Below, piece by piece: positions 45,966 through 54,868 of a DNA stretch of 64,000 nt. The number at the start of each line of letters is the position of its first letter. Positions within the stretch are counted from its first letter, which is position 1. The position numbers were made by a program, and so were the translations under genes. Source of the stretch: Psychrobacillus sp. FSL K6-2836 (GTDB lineage Bacteria; Bacillota; Bacilli; Bacillales_A; Planococcaceae); assembly GCF_038003085.1 (NCBI RefSeq), contig NZ_JBBOOM010000001.1:3906001-3970000 (forward strand), in the 5' to 3' direction. The notes beneath the pieces were generated by a model that did no database searches, was not told the DNA's origin, and saw only the letters and a list, made by a program, of their open reading frames with translations.

Positions 45966-47065
45966 CAGAAGCACCAAAATGTATCGGCTGCGGTACAATA
46001 ATTCAAACAGAAAAAGTAGGAGAGCCTGGTTTTGCACCAGTGTCCTCTTTAGAAAAAGAAGATATTATATGTCAGCGTTGTTTCCGATTGAAGAATTACA
46101 ATGAATTACAGCCAGTTTCATTGACAGATGATGATTTCCTTCGAATATTAAATAGCTTAGGAACTCAAAAAGGATTAATCGTTAAAATAGTTGATATCTT
46201 TGATTTTAATGGTAGCTGGTTACCTGGTTTGCATCGTTTTGTTGGCAATAATCCTATATTGTTAATAGCTAATAAGGCAGACTTATTACCGAAATCAGTG
46301 AAAAAAAATAAAGTCATCAACTGGATGAAACAGGAAGCTAAAAAACTAGGCTTGTCTCCAATAGACGTATTGTTTGTAAGTGCACATAAAGGTACAGGTA
46401 TGCCAGAAGCAATGGAAGCAATTGAGCATTATAGAAAAGGCGAAAACGTTTATGTTGTTGGATGTACAAATGTTGGAAAGTCGACTTTTATTAACCGTAT
46501 TATTAAACAAGCAACTGGAGAGGATGCGATTATTACTACTTCACATTTCCCCGGTACTACATTAGATATGATTGAAATTCCATTAGATGACACTAAGTCA
46601 TTATTTGATACACCTGGTATTATAAATCACCATCAAATGGCACATTATTTAGATCCATCGGAATTGAAATATATTACACCAAAAAAAGAAATTAAACCGA
46701 AAGTATTTCAGTTAAATAGTGAACAAACATTATATTTAGGCGGCTTATCTCGATTTGACTTTATCAAAGGTGACCGAGCAGCATTTACCTGCCATATAGC
46801 AAATGATATTCCAATTCACCGTACAAAATTAGAGAATGCGGATAATTTATATAAAGAGCATAAAGGTAAATTATTATCTCCTCCTAGTGAAGAGTTTGCG
46901 GATCTATTGCCTCCTTTAGTTCGTCATGAATTTAAGATCAAAGATGACAAAACAGATATCGTATTTTCTGGATTAGGATGGATTACTGTACAACGTGGAG
47001 GAGTAATTGTAGCTGCGCATGCCCCAGCAGGTGTAGAAATATCTATTCGTCCATCGTTAATATAG
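45962..47065 (+). CDS. yqeH: YqeH, circularly permuted ribosome-assembly GTPase
   Basis: Protein of 367 residues from GTG 45962 (GGGAGGAAG upstream; GTGA overlaps the yqeG stop). An N-terminal zinc finger, KCIGCGTIIQ...ICQRCFRLKNY, is followed by a permuted GTPase domain: G4 NKADLLPKS and G5 VSAHKGTGM come before G1 VGCTNVGKSTFINR, and G3 LFDTPG comes last. B. subtilis YqeH (366) is needed for 30S assembly. The order and length are fully typical. Confidence 0.95.
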   Translation: MTEAPKCIGCGTIIQTEKVGEPGFAPVSSLEKEDIICQRCFRLKNYNELQPVSLTDDDFLRILNSLGTQKGLIVKIVDIFDFNGSWLPGLHRFVGNNPILLIANKADLLPKSVKKNKVINWMKQEAKKLGLSPIDVLFVSAHKGTGMPEAMEAIEHYRKGENVYVVGCTNVGKSTFINRIIKQATGEDAIITTSHFPGTTLDMIEIPLDDTKSLFDTPGIINHHQMAHYLDPSELKYITPKKEIKPKVFQLNSEQTLYLGGLSRFDFIKGDRAAFTCHIANDIPIHRTKLENADNLYKEHKGKLLSPPSEEFADLLPPLVRHEFKIKDDKTDIVFSGLGWITVQRGGVIVAAHAPAGVEISIRPSLI

Positions 47066-47076
47066 GGGGTTTAGGT

Positions 47077-47907
47077 ATGAAAAAATGGTTTGCAGTGATA
47101 GGAAATCCGATTACCCATTCCTTTTCACCTACTATGCATGAAACATGGTTAAAACAGTTGAATATAGATGCAAGCTATATCCCAATTCATGTAGAAAAAA
47201 ATCATTTAGAGCAAGCAGTAGAATCTTTAAAGCTCTTAGGATGTAGTGGTTGGAATGTGACTGTTCCTTTTAAAGAAGCGATTATTCCATTTCTTGATGA
47301 TGTGGATGATTCGGCAAAAGGAATTGGAGCAGTAAATACAGTTGTGAAAACAGCGGACAATAAGTATGTTGGGTATAATACCGATGGATTAGGTTTTATT
47401 GAATCACTCGGCTCCATCTTACCTGAGCATAATATATTGATAATTGGAGCTGGAGGAGCTGCCCGTGGTATAGCTCATGCTTTCAAAAGTCTAGGTTATA
47501 CACATCTGACAATAGCTAATAGAACGTTAGAAAAGGCTATAGTATTAGTTGATGAACTACAGACGGGACAAGCATTGACTCTTGAGGATGCAGAAACTAA
47601 TTTGAGCAAGTTTGATATCGTCGTTCAAACGACTTCTCTCGGTATGAAAACTAGTGAAGCATCTTTACCAATCCAGCTAAATCGGTTAAAAGAGCATGCA
47701 ATTGTTGCGGATATCGTATATAATCCTTTAGTTACCGCTTTTTTAGAGGAAGCAAAGAAAAACAATGTTCGAACAATTAATGGTCTAGGAATGCTTGTAC
47801 ATCAAGGAGCACTGGCCTTTTCATATTGGAATGGAGTAAAACCCGATACTGATGGGATGATCCAACAATTGATAGAGCAAATAGGAGGAAATTATGTTAA
47901 CAGGTAA
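47077..47907 (+). CDS. aroE: Shikimate dehydrogenase
   Basis: Protein of 276 residues from ATG 47077 after AGGGGGTTTAGGT; the longer frame runs back into yqeH. Motifs are VIGNPITHSFSPTMHETWL (shikimate site), WNVTVPFKEAIIPFLDD (catalytic Lys), GAVNTV, NTDGLGF, and the NADP-binding IIGAGGAARGIAHAF. It catalyses NADPH-dependent reduction of 3-dehydroshikimate in aromatic amino-acid synthesis. It overlaps yhbY by 14 bases. The place between yqeH and yqeI is conserved in Bacillus. Confidence 0.95.
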   Translation: MKKWFAVIGNPITHSFSPTMHETWLKQLNIDASYIPIHVEKNHLEQAVESLKLLGCSGWNVTVPFKEAIIPFLDDVDDSAKGIGAVNTVVKTADNKYVGYNTDGLGFIESLGSILPEHNILIIGAGGAARGIAHAFKSLGYTHLTIANRTLEKAIVLVDELQTGQALTLEDAETNLSKFDIVVQTTSLGMKTSEASLPIQLNRLKEHAIVADIVYNPLVTAFLEEAKKNNVRTINGLGMLVHQGALAFSYWNGVKPDTDGMIQQLIEQIGGNYVNR

Positions 47908-48199
47908 ACAAAAAAGATTTTTACGTAGTCAAGCACACAATCTATCTCCGATTTTTCAAGTCGGTAAAGGTGGAGTGAACGATGCGATGATTAAACAAAT
48001 CGGTGAAGCACTTGAAGTTCGTGAGTTAGTTAAAATTAGTATCTTACAAAATTGTGAAGAAGATAAGCAAGAAGTGGCAGAAGCACTTGCAAAAGGTACA
48101 CGAGCAGAGCTAGTGCAACTGATTGGTTTAATGGTAGTGCTATATAAACCGTCTAAAAATAATAAACGAATCGAGCTTCCAAAAGCGAGTCGTGCATGA
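47894..48199 (+). CDS. yhbY: YhbY/YqeI CRM-domain RNA-binding protein
   Basis: Protein of 101 residues that begins MLTGKQKRFLRSQAHNLSPI, then FQVGKGGVNDAMIKQIGEAL and the GLMVVLYKPSK end: the CRM (CRS1-YhbY) domain with its GxxG loop in VGKGGV. It is associated with pre-50S ribosome particles in E. coli. A GGAGGAAATT ribosome-binding site lies in the end of aroE. It overlaps nadD by four bases (ATGA). Confidence 0.93.
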   Translation: MLTGKQKRFLRSQAHNLSPIFQVGKGGVNDAMIKQIGEALEVRELVKISILQNCEEDKQEVAEALAKGTRAELVQLIGLMVVLYKPSKNNKRIELPKASRA

Positions 48200-48768
48200 G
48201 AAAAAAAGTAGGGATTTTAGGTGGAACCTTTAACCCGCCGCATATTGGACATTTGATCATTGCAAATGAAGTACTCCATGCATTGAACTTAGATGAAGTG
48301 CGTTTAATGCCAAATGCTACCCCTCCTCATAAAGAAATTCAAAATAGAGTCACATCTATCCAACGTTTAACTATGGTGGAATTATCTGTACAAGACGCCC
48401 CTATGTTGAAGGTAGAAACGATTGAAATTGATCAAGGCGGAACTTCTTATACATTTGATACGATGGAGCTTCTTAGAAAACGAGAACTGCAAACTGATTT
48501 TTATTTTATCATCGGTGGAGATCAGGTGGAGGATTTACCGACGTGGTATCGAATCGAAGAACTTATACAAAATGTGCATTTAGTAGGAGTTCCAAGACCA
48601 AATAAATTACTCGAAACTGCATATCCTATAGTAACTTTAGATATACCACAAATCGATTTATCTTCTACTACCATTCGAAATCGAATAGCAAATGGTGAAA
48701 CTACCCAGTTTCTTATTAGTGATGCTGTTCGGGATTTTATCCGAAAGGAGAAGCTATATGAAACATGA
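48196..48768 (+). CDS. nadD: Nicotinate-nucleotide adenylyltransferase
   Basis: Protein of 190 residues. Nucleotidyltransferase motifs are GILGGTFNPPHIGHLIIANE (HxGH) and ISSTTIR-type IDLSSTTIRNRI near the C-terminus; MPNATPPHKE lies between. It makes nicotinate adenine dinucleotide from NaMN and ATP in NAD synthesis. ATG overlaps the yhbY stop (ATGA), and its end overlaps yqeK by 11 bases. Confidence 0.96.
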   Translation: MRKKVGILGGTFNPPHIGHLIIANEVLHALNLDEVRLMPNATPPHKEIQNRVTSIQRLTMVELSVQDAPMLKVETIEIDQGGTSYTFDTMELLRKRELQTDFYFIIGGDQVEDLPTWYRIEELIQNVHLVGVPRPNKLLETAYPIVTLDIPQIDLSSTTIRNRIANGETTQFLISDAVRDFIRKEKLYET

Positions 48769-49333
48769 ACAACTACTTGCGCAGATGAAAAGTCGTATGC
48801 CTGAAAAGCGATTTATACATACAAAAGGTGTAGCTGAAACAGCTATACAATTGGCCAAAATGTATGGAGAAGATTTTGATAAAGCAGAGATTGCGGCGAT
48901 TTTGCATGATAGTGTAAAGTATGCCGATAAAGAGTGGCTAAGATCCATTATCGTTTCCGAAAAAATGAATCCATTATTATTGGATTTTAATCATGAATTG
49001 TGGCATGCTCCGGTTGGTAGTTATGTAGCGAAAACAGAATTTCAAATTATGGATCAGGATATTTTACAAGCTATCGAGTTCCATACAACGGGTCGAGCTG
49101 GTATGTCCAAATTAGAAAAAATAATTTATGTCTCAGATATGATAGAGCCTAGTCGGAATTTTTCTGGTGTTGAACCTTTACGTGAAAAAGCAAAGATCGA
49201 TTTAGAAGATGCTATGACCAGTTGTATAAAGCATAGTATTTCATTTTTAATAGAAAAAAAACAACCGGTATTTCCGGACTCATTTCATTGTTACAATGAT
49301 TTGATACAACAGAGAGGAACAGTGAAAGAATGA
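48758..49333 (+). CDS. yqeK: YqeK, HD-domain Ap4A hydrolase
   Basis: Protein of 191 residues from ATG 48758 after AAAGGAGAAGC; the longer frame starts inside nadD. HD motifs are RFIHTKGVAETAIQLAKMYG (first His) and AAILHDSVKYAD (His-Asp), with WHAPVGSYVAK, EFHTTGRAGMSKLEKIIYVS and DMIEPSR after. YqeK-type enzymes hydrolyse diadenosine tetraphosphate to two ADP and work next to NAD synthesis genes. B. subtilis YqeK has 186 residues. It overlaps rsfS by four bases. Confidence 0.94.
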   Translation: MKHEQLLAQMKSRMPEKRFIHTKGVAETAIQLAKMYGEDFDKAEIAAILHDSVKYADKEWLRSIIVSEKMNPLLLDFNHELWHAPVGSYVAKTEFQIMDQDILQAIEFHTTGRAGMSKLEKIIYVSDMIEPSRNFSGVEPLREKAKIDLEDAMTSCIKHSISFLIEKKQPVFPDSFHCYNDLIQQRGTVKE

Positions 49334-49683
49334 CATCTTCAAATTCATTAGTAGAAATCGCTTATAAAGCAGCAGACGATAAAAGAGCAGAGGATATTGT
49401 TGTATTAAATATGCAAGGAGTTTCTTTACTTGCTGACTACTTTTTAATCTGTCATGCGAACTCGGATCGTCAAGTTCAAGCAATTGCAAAAGAGCTAGAG
49501 GACCAAGCCTTCAAAGCTGGATTTAATGTGAAGCGTTTAGAAGGTTTTGATGAAGCTAGATGGATTTTAGTTGATATGGGTGACGTTGTGGCACATGTAT
49601 TCCACAAAGATGAGCGTGCTTATTATAATTTAGAGAGACTTTGGGGAGATGCACCAATGATTCAAGTTGGGCAAGATGCTTAA
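49330..49683 (+). CDS. rsfS: Ribosome silencing factor RsfS
   Basis: Protein of 117 residues with IVVLNMQGVSLLADYFLICH, then ANSDRQVQAIAKELED and GFDEARWILVDMGDVVAHVF and a C-terminal YYNLERLWGDAP. These are invariant blocks of the RsfS/Iojap family. It binds L14 on the 50S subunit and blocks subunit joining when nutrients are low. ATG sits in the end of yqeK (ATGA overlap). The stop TAA shares a base with the yqeM ATG. Confidence 0.95.
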   Translation: MTSSNSLVEIAYKAADDKRAEDIVVLNMQGVSLLADYFLICHANSDRQVQAIAKELEDQAFKAGFNVKRLEGFDEARWILVDMGDVVAHVFHKDERAYYNLERLWGDAPMIQVGQDA

Positions 49684-50417
49684 TGTCTACGTATGAACAA
49701 TTTGCTTATATTTATGATTCGTTAATGTCCGACATTCCGTATAACAAATATGCGGAATGGATACAACAGAACGCGCCCTTGGCTACATCCAAAAAATTAG
49801 TTGATATTGGTTGTGGTACGGGCGTTTTGAGTATCGAATTTGCTAAAGCAGGTTATGAGGTAATAGGTGTAGATTTATCAGATTCTATGCTTACAGTTGC
49901 CCAAAATCGAAGCTTTGAAAGTGGAACGGATATCACTTTTATATGTCAATCAATGGCTGATCTTGAAGGTGTAGATGAGGTAGATGTAGCGGTTATTGCT
50001 ATAGATTCTCTAAATTATTTAGAGACATTAGAGCAAGTAGAGCAGACATTTAGTCGTTTATTTGCAGCTTTAAATCCAAATGGACAATTGTTTTTTGATG
50101 TCCATTCGCTTTATAAAATGGATGAAATTTATCCAAATGGACCCTTTACCTATGAGGATGAGCAGGTTGCTTATCTTTGGCATACGGAGCCAGGAGAAGA
50201 AGAACATTCTATTTACCATGATATTACTTTTTTTGTTCGCGATGAATCTGGATATTACGAACGATTTGAAGAATCCCACTATCAACGAACTTATTCTATG
50301 GAAATATTTAAGAATCTCTTAGAAAAAGTAGGGTTTTCATCGGTGAACGTCCATGATGATATTTTTGGGAAGCCTACAGGAGAAGTGGATAGATGGTTTA
50401 TCCATGCTGTAAAATAA
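49683..50417 (+). CDS. yqeM: YqeM, class I SAM-dependent methyltransferase
   Basis: Protein of 244 residues from ATG 49683 (TAATG overlap with rsfS). It begins YEQFAYIYDSLMSDIPYNKY, followed by SAM motif I LVDIGCGTGVLSIEFAKAGY and the post-I acidic VIGVDLSDSML; IDSLNYL and FFDVHSLYKM follow. The C-terminal part is beta-rich (EEHSIYHDITFFVRDESGYY). The substrate is unknown. B. subtilis YqeM (247) is the last gene of the same operon. A family D terminator-like repeat follows 26 bases after the stop. Confidence 0.92.
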   Translation: MSTYEQFAYIYDSLMSDIPYNKYAEWIQQNAPLATSKKLVDIGCGTGVLSIEFAKAGYEVIGVDLSDSMLTVAQNRSFESGTDITFICQSMADLEGVDEVDVAVIAIDSLNYLETLEQVEQTFSRLFAALNPNGQLFFDVHSLYKMDEIYPNGPFTYEDEQVAYLWHTEPGEEEHSIYHDITFFVRDESGYYERFEESHYQRTYSMEIFKNLLEKVGFSSVNVHDDIFGKPTGEVDRWFIHAVK

Positions 50418-50442
50418 GAAAAGCACGAGCAGGCTTTTATAG

Positions 50443-50556
50443 TCAATACCTGTTTATATTGTTCTTGGTTGGCTTAGGACATACTTTTTGCTATATTATT
50501 ACCGTTTGATTTTTTGAGAGGATGATCGTGACTGACGTCACAACCATCCTCTCTTT
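50443..50556 (+). repeat. Family D repeat, terminator-like, after yqeM
   Basis: In the direction of yqeM: ATACCTGTTTATATTGTTC, GGCTTAGGACATAC, TATATTATTACCG and then the hairpin GAGAGGATGATCGTGACTGA paired with GTCACAACCATCCTCTC, followed by TTTTC. It matches the copy behind rarA block by block. One stem pair is changed on both sides (GGTTG with CAACC there, GGATG with CATCC here). It probably terminates the yqe operon. Confidence 0.8.
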
Positions 50557-50994
50557 TCTCGATAATCTTATGGCATTTGTCTGTTCGTATCTCTCCTATT
50601 ACTTTTGGAAACAGGTTCAAAATATTTTTGGGAAGCAGGGAAGAAATTCTTTCCCATCCATGGAAGAGGCGCTCGAAGATACAATTTCGGTCACCCTCAC
50701 CCTTTTTATTCGATAAACACTTAATATTTCTCTGTATTTCCACTATTACTTAAAGTAAATCTACTTTCTAATCCCCAATAAATAATTAGTGAATATCATT
50801 TAAACTCTATGAACGCTAGTTGGATCACTGCATAGTTTTTACTATTATCCTGTAATGCGCAAAATCTCAGAAGAAAAGATAATAGATTTTCAAGATTACT
50901 GGATTCTATTAATTATCCATACAATTACTTAATTTCATCCTATCATTTTAAAGAAACGATATGGAGAATATTGTTATTAAGTAATGCACCACTT
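50557..50994. other. Gene-free AT-rich spacer
   Basis: No supported gene, RNA or repeat was seen in these 438 bases. Short open frames (for example 50522-50716 on the plus strand and 50474-50743 on the minus strand) start inside the family D repeat and have no ribosome-binding site. In B. subtilis this place between yqeM and comEA holds comER on the opposite strand; no trace of it can be read here. Confidence 0.6.
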
Positions 50995-51124
50995 ATTGAT
51001 TGTAGTGTAAGGCGGCGACTCCAGCGGGATGAGTGGGGCAGATAAGCAATCACAACGAACGCGTAGCGGCGGTGATGGCTTATCGCTCACCCCGCGGAAA
51101 GCGTCCGCCTGAAACGGAAATCAG
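50995..51124. repeat. Family B repeat
   Basis: ATTGATTGTAGTGTAAGGCG then GCGACTCCAGCGGGATGAG, and at the far end CCCGCGGAAAGCGTCCGCC then TGAAACGGAAATCA. Outer stem GGCGG pairs with CCGCC; a second stem, GCGGGATGAG with CTCACCCCGC, is near-perfect. It lies between the yqe operon and comEA. Confidence 0.8.
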
Positions 51125-51280
51125 CGGTATCGTTTGATTCTTTACTATACATGAATCACTGTATTTCCGGCTCGATAATCTATTTACCTTTTTGGCTTTT
51201 AAAATAACTCTTTTCAACTAGAGGTAAATTTAGTATAGTTTTTGTAACTCCATATAATTTACCTCTTTTGAAAGAGGCTG

Positions 51281-51898
51281 ATGATTCTGATCCAACTGTT
51301 CGTCCATAAATATAAGAAAAAGCTGTTACTCCCAGTAGCAGTTATAGGAATAATACTGCTCATCAGTATTCAATCCTTTATAAAATCGGCAACCCCCAAA
51401 GCCGATTCCATTCTAACTATCCCATTAAAAGAAAATTTTAACGAAGAAGAAAAAATTGAATATGTAGAGGACCTCGTTGTATTCGTGGAAGTAAAAGGTG
51501 CCGTTTCGAAGCCAGGAGTCTATGAACTTTCCGAAGGAGATCGTGTGTTAAATGCGATAGAGATGGCTGGAGGCTATTTAGTGTCTAGTAATTCTAAACA
51601 TATCAATCATGCAGAGCGTGTTAAAGACGAAATGGTTATTTATGTTCCAGAAGAGGGTGAAGAAGTGGAAGAACTGCCTTTATCTACGAGTAGTTCACAA
51701 TCATCTTTAGTAAACATAAACAATGCAGACGCCACAGTTTTGTCTACTTTACCAGGTATTGGAGCAGCTAAGGCAGAGGCAATAATCGCTCATCGCGAGC
51801 AGTCTGGTACCTTCAAAGAAAAAGCTGATTTGTTGAAAGTGACGGGTATCGGACAAAAAACGTATGAGAAACTGGAGCCATTAATATCTGTTAAGTAA
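51281..51898 (+). CDS. comEA: Competence protein ComEA (DNA receptor)
   Basis: Protein of 205 residues, the same length as B. subtilis ComEA. One N-terminal membrane helix (about 15-33) anchors it. An SLBB-like domain follows (VFVEVKGAVSKPGVYELSEG, then VLNAIEMAGGY), then a Ser-rich linker and a C-terminal double helix-hairpin-helix DNA-binding domain (VNINNADATVLSTLPGIGAA, LLKVTGIGQKTYEKLEPL). ComEA binds incoming double-stranded DNA at the cell surface and delivers it to the uptake machinery. GAAAGAGG precedes ATG 51281. It is first of comEA-comEB-comEC. Confidence 0.94.
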   Translation: MILIQLFVHKYKKKLLLPVAVIGIILLISIQSFIKSATPKADSILTIPLKENFNEEEKIEYVEDLVVFVEVKGAVSKPGVYELSEGDRVLNAIEMAGGYLVSSNSKHINHAERVKDEMVIYVPEEGEEVEELPLSTSSSQSSLVNINNADATVLSTLPGIGAAKAEAIIAHREQSGTFKEKADLLKVTGIGQKTYEKLEPLISVK

Positions 51899-51969
51899 TA
51901 AAATGAGCCATTGAAGTTTCCCACACAAACTACTACACTTAAAGAAATGTTTATTTTGGGGGTAATTAT

Positions 51970-52551
51970 ATGGAGAGAATAACTTGGGATCAATTTTTCT
52001 TGGCTCAGAGCCATTTACTTGCACTAAGAAGCACATGTACACGTCTAGCAGTTGGTGCGACGATTGTTCGTGATCGCCGAATAATGGCTGGAGGATATAA
52101 TGGATCTATTTCCGGTGGAGACCATTGTATTGATCATGGATGCTATGTCGTAGATAATCATTGTGTGAGAACGATACACGCAGAGATGAATGCTCTTTTA
52201 CAGTGTGCTAAATACGGGATTACAGTGAGTGGGGCTGACTTGTATGTTACTCATTTTCCGTGCCTTCCGTGCACAAAATCGATCATTCAAGCAGGAATCA
52301 GTCGTCTGTACTATGCACAAAATTATAAAAACAACGCTTATGCCCTTGAATTGTTAAATATGGCAGGAGTCGAAGTTATTCATGTGCCTTTCGATGAACG
52401 TAAAATAGATTTCTTAAGCGATGAAAAAGTTGCCCTGTACACAGAGCTGATTTCGAAGCTAAGAGAAAAAGGAGCAAGTAGTGAAGAATTGGCACCATAC
52501 GAAATGAAGGTGGCAGAACTATTTGGATTAACGACTTCCATGGAAATTTAA
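51970..52551 (+). CDS. comEB: ComEB, dCMP deaminase-family protein
   Basis: Protein of 193 residues in the cytidine/deoxycytidylate deaminase family. The zinc site is complete: HAE in TIHAEMNALLQC and PCxxC in HFPCLPCTKSIIQ; GGDHCIDHGCYVVDNHC supplies extra His and Cys. B. subtilis ComEB is annotated as a late competence operon protein and dCMP deaminase; it is not needed for DNA uptake. A TTTGGGGGTAATTAT leader precedes ATG 51970. comEC coding-like sequence starts right at its end. Confidence 0.93.
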   Translation: MERITWDQFFLAQSHLLALRSTCTRLAVGATIVRDRRIMAGGYNGSISGGDHCIDHGCYVVDNHCVRTIHAEMNALLQCAKYGITVSGADLYVTHFPCLPCTKSIIQAGISRLYYAQNYKNNAYALELLNMAGVEVIHVPFDERKIDFLSDEKVALYTELISKLREKGASSEELAPYEMKVAELFGLTTSMEI

Positions 52552-52625
52552 TATATATCGCAATAACAGTTGTAGTAGGAGTAGTAGCTGCTTACGAATC
52601 TACCATTATCCTTTTTTTCCTGTTT

Positions 52626-54815
52626 GTGATTCTTTTGTGGCTAGTATATAAACAGTTTTCAATATTATATATATCAATTTCTTTAAGCTTAGGAATCGGT
52701 TGCTATTTTTATACAGAACAGAGAATACCCGTTCCTCCACTAGAGCAAAATGTCACCCAAATTACATGGACAGACATTTACCGCATAAACGGAAGTACTC
52801 TACGTGGTTTTGCTACATCGGAAAAAAAGGATAAATGGTACGTTCAATTAAAGCTAGAAAGTGAACAGCATAAGGAAGCATTCACAGAACATTCGCTTGC
52901 GGGACTAACTATGAATATTCTCACAGAAGAAGTTTCTAATAGACCAAAGGCACATATGTATGCATTTGATATGGATAATTATTTGAAAAGCAATGGTTCT
53001 GTGGGACAACTTCAAATTTCTCAATATGAACTAATTGGAAAAAAGAATGATTTTTTAACCTTTATGGCAGGGCAGCGTTTTAAGATGAAACAGCATATCC
53101 AGGATAGCTTTCCATTATCCCTACAAGCAGAGGCAGAGGCGCTTTTAATAGGTAGTAGGGAGCAGATGCCCACCGACATGCAAAGCGCCTATCAGACGCT
53201 AGGTATAACACATTTATTTGCTATTTCTGGTCTTCATGTAGCACTCATTGCTTGGTTATTTTATGAGAAGATGATTCATTTAGGTGTAAGGAGGGAAACA
53301 GCGAACTTGCTGCTACTAATTTGCCTTCCTCTATATGCACTCCTCGCGGGAGGTGCACCTTCTGTATGGAGATCTGTTTCGGTAACAGAGATTGTGTTAA
53401 TCTCCATGTATTTTCAAAGAAAAATTGCAGTAGAAGATGCTTTTTCACTGAGTATTATCGGATTTATCTTTTTAACACCTTGGATTATATTCCAAATTGG
53501 TTTTCAGCTCTCCTATTTGGCCGCATTTTCACTTATTTATTCCTCCATTTTATTGAAGTCAAGTCAATCTTATTTATTTCAATCATTTATTATCACCGCT
53601 GTGTGTCAAATCATCGTTTACCCTATACTTCTCTACCATTTCTATGAGATTTCTGTTTCCTCATTTCTTGCTAATTTAATATTCGTTCCTTTATTTTCTT
53701 TTGTTATTTTACCTCTAAACTTATTTTTTTTATTATTAACGTTTATATTACCCTCTTTGGGTGAAAACCTGTTTTTAATCTATGAGCCTCTTCGAAATCT
53801 ATTGGATATTCTTATATTGAAACTAGGTGCCATACCTTATCAATTGTGGAATCCGATGAAGCCACAGAGTTGGATGGTATTTCTTGCATACATTAGCGTA
53901 GTTTTGATACTTACTTCATTAGAAAGAAAAAAGAACGTTTTTTTAAGTACTCTTTTTTTCTTATTCGTTATAGTGATCATTCAGCTAGCACCTTATATGG
54001 ATTCATCCACAAGAATTACTTTTGTAAATGTTGGACAAGGTGATTGTATACTTATCGAAATGCCTTTCCGCAAACAAGTTATTATGATTGATACTGGTGG
54101 CTTATTAAGGTTTGACCAAGAAATTTGGAAACAGACAGATGAACCATATGAAATTGGCAGACAGGTTGTTTTACCTTTGTTAAAGGGAAAAGGTATCCAC
54201 ACTATCGATACTCTTATCCTTACGCATGCAGATGCCGATCATATGGAGGGTGCGGAAGAAGTAGTAAGAGGAGTAAAGGTAAAGGAAATTCATATTACTC
54301 CTGGGTCTGCGGAGAAGGAAGTAATGCGTGATTTATGGCAGGAAATTGAGAAGCAGCGAATCCCAATCTATGAAAAGAGAGCTGGAGATAAGATCTTATC
54401 GAATTATTTCCATCTTCAATACTTATATCCAATGGATGAAACCTATGAAGGGAATAATGATTCACTAGTACTTTCTATGAGAAATGATCACTTTCATGGA
54501 TTATTCATTGGAGACTTGGAAGAACAAGGAGAATTAGATTTAGTGGAGCATTATTCACTAGCATTAAAACAAATAGATGTATTGAAGGTAGGGCATCATG
54601 GCAGTAAAACCTCTAGCAATGAACAATTTTTGGCATTGGTTCAGCCGGATGTAGCGATTATACAAGCAGGATTTGAGAATCGCTATGGTCATCCTCATCC
54701 AGAAGTAGTTGAACGTTTAAAAGAATTGCAAATACCGTATTTACAGACGGGGACTGATGGCACTATTGAAGTCGAAATTAATAAAAGTGGGGGCATATCT
54801 ATTACAATTCCATAA
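52626..54815 (+). CDS. comEC: ComEC, DNA-uptake channel and MBL nuclease-like protein
   Basis: At least 729 residues. It has an N-terminal hydrophobic part, a DUF4131 region, the Competence domain with about eight helices (including FAISGLHVALIAWLF and GGAPSVWRSVSVTEIVLISM), and a C-terminal metallo-beta-lactamase domain with VNVGQGDCILIEMP, LTHADADHMEG (about 533) and VGHHGSKTSSNEQF. ComEC forms the channel that carries single-stranded DNA into the cell. GTG 52626 is the first usual start codon but has no ribosome-binding site. The same frame is open and hydrophobic upstream to about 52545 (IYIAITVVVGVVAAYESTII), so the true N-terminus is probably longer and may use a rare start codon. Confidence 0.9.
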   Translation: MILLWLVYKQFSILYISISLSLGIGCYFYTEQRIPVPPLEQNVTQITWTDIYRINGSTLRGFATSEKKDKWYVQLKLESEQHKEAFTEHSLAGLTMNILTEEVSNRPKAHMYAFDMDNYLKSNGSVGQLQISQYELIGKKNDFLTFMAGQRFKMKQHIQDSFPLSLQAEAEALLIGSREQMPTDMQSAYQTLGITHLFAISGLHVALIAWLFYEKMIHLGVRRETANLLLLICLPLYALLAGGAPSVWRSVSVTEIVLISMYFQRKIAVEDAFSLSIIGFIFLTPWIIFQIGFQLSYLAAFSLIYSSILLKSSQSYLFQSFIITAVCQIIVYPILLYHFYEISVSSFLANLIFVPLFSFVILPLNLFFLLLTFILPSLGENLFLIYEPLRNLLDILILKLGAIPYQLWNPMKPQSWMVFLAYISVVLILTSLERKKNVFLSTLFFLFVIVIIQLAPYMDSSTRITFVNVGQGDCILIEMPFRKQVIMIDTGGLLRFDQEIWKQTDEPYEIGRQVVLPLLKGKGIHTIDTLILTHADADHMEGAEEVVRGVKVKEIHITPGSAEKEVMRDLWQEIEKQRIPIYEKRAGDKILSNYFHLQYLYPMDETYEGNNDSLVLSMRNDHFHGLFIGDLEEQGELDLVEHYSLALKQIDVLKVGHHGSKTSSNEQFLALVQPDVAIIQAGFENRYGHPHPEVVERLKELQIPYLQTGTDGTIEVEINKSGGISITIP

Positions 54816-54827
54816 GTATTTTTAAAT

Positions 54828-54868
54828 GAAAAAAGGGTTTACCTCCACGAGGCAAAACCCTTTTAATT
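54828..54868. terminator. Terminator after comEC
   Basis: AAAAGGGTTTACCTC and GAGGCAAAACCCTTTT pair around CAC. A and T runs on both sides suggest it works for both comEC and the facing yqzM. Confidence 0.75.

Noticed and set aside
50474-50743. Minus-strand 89-codon and plus-strand 64-codon open frames after yqeM
   Set aside because: Both overlap the family D hairpin, lack a ribosome-binding site and resemble no family.
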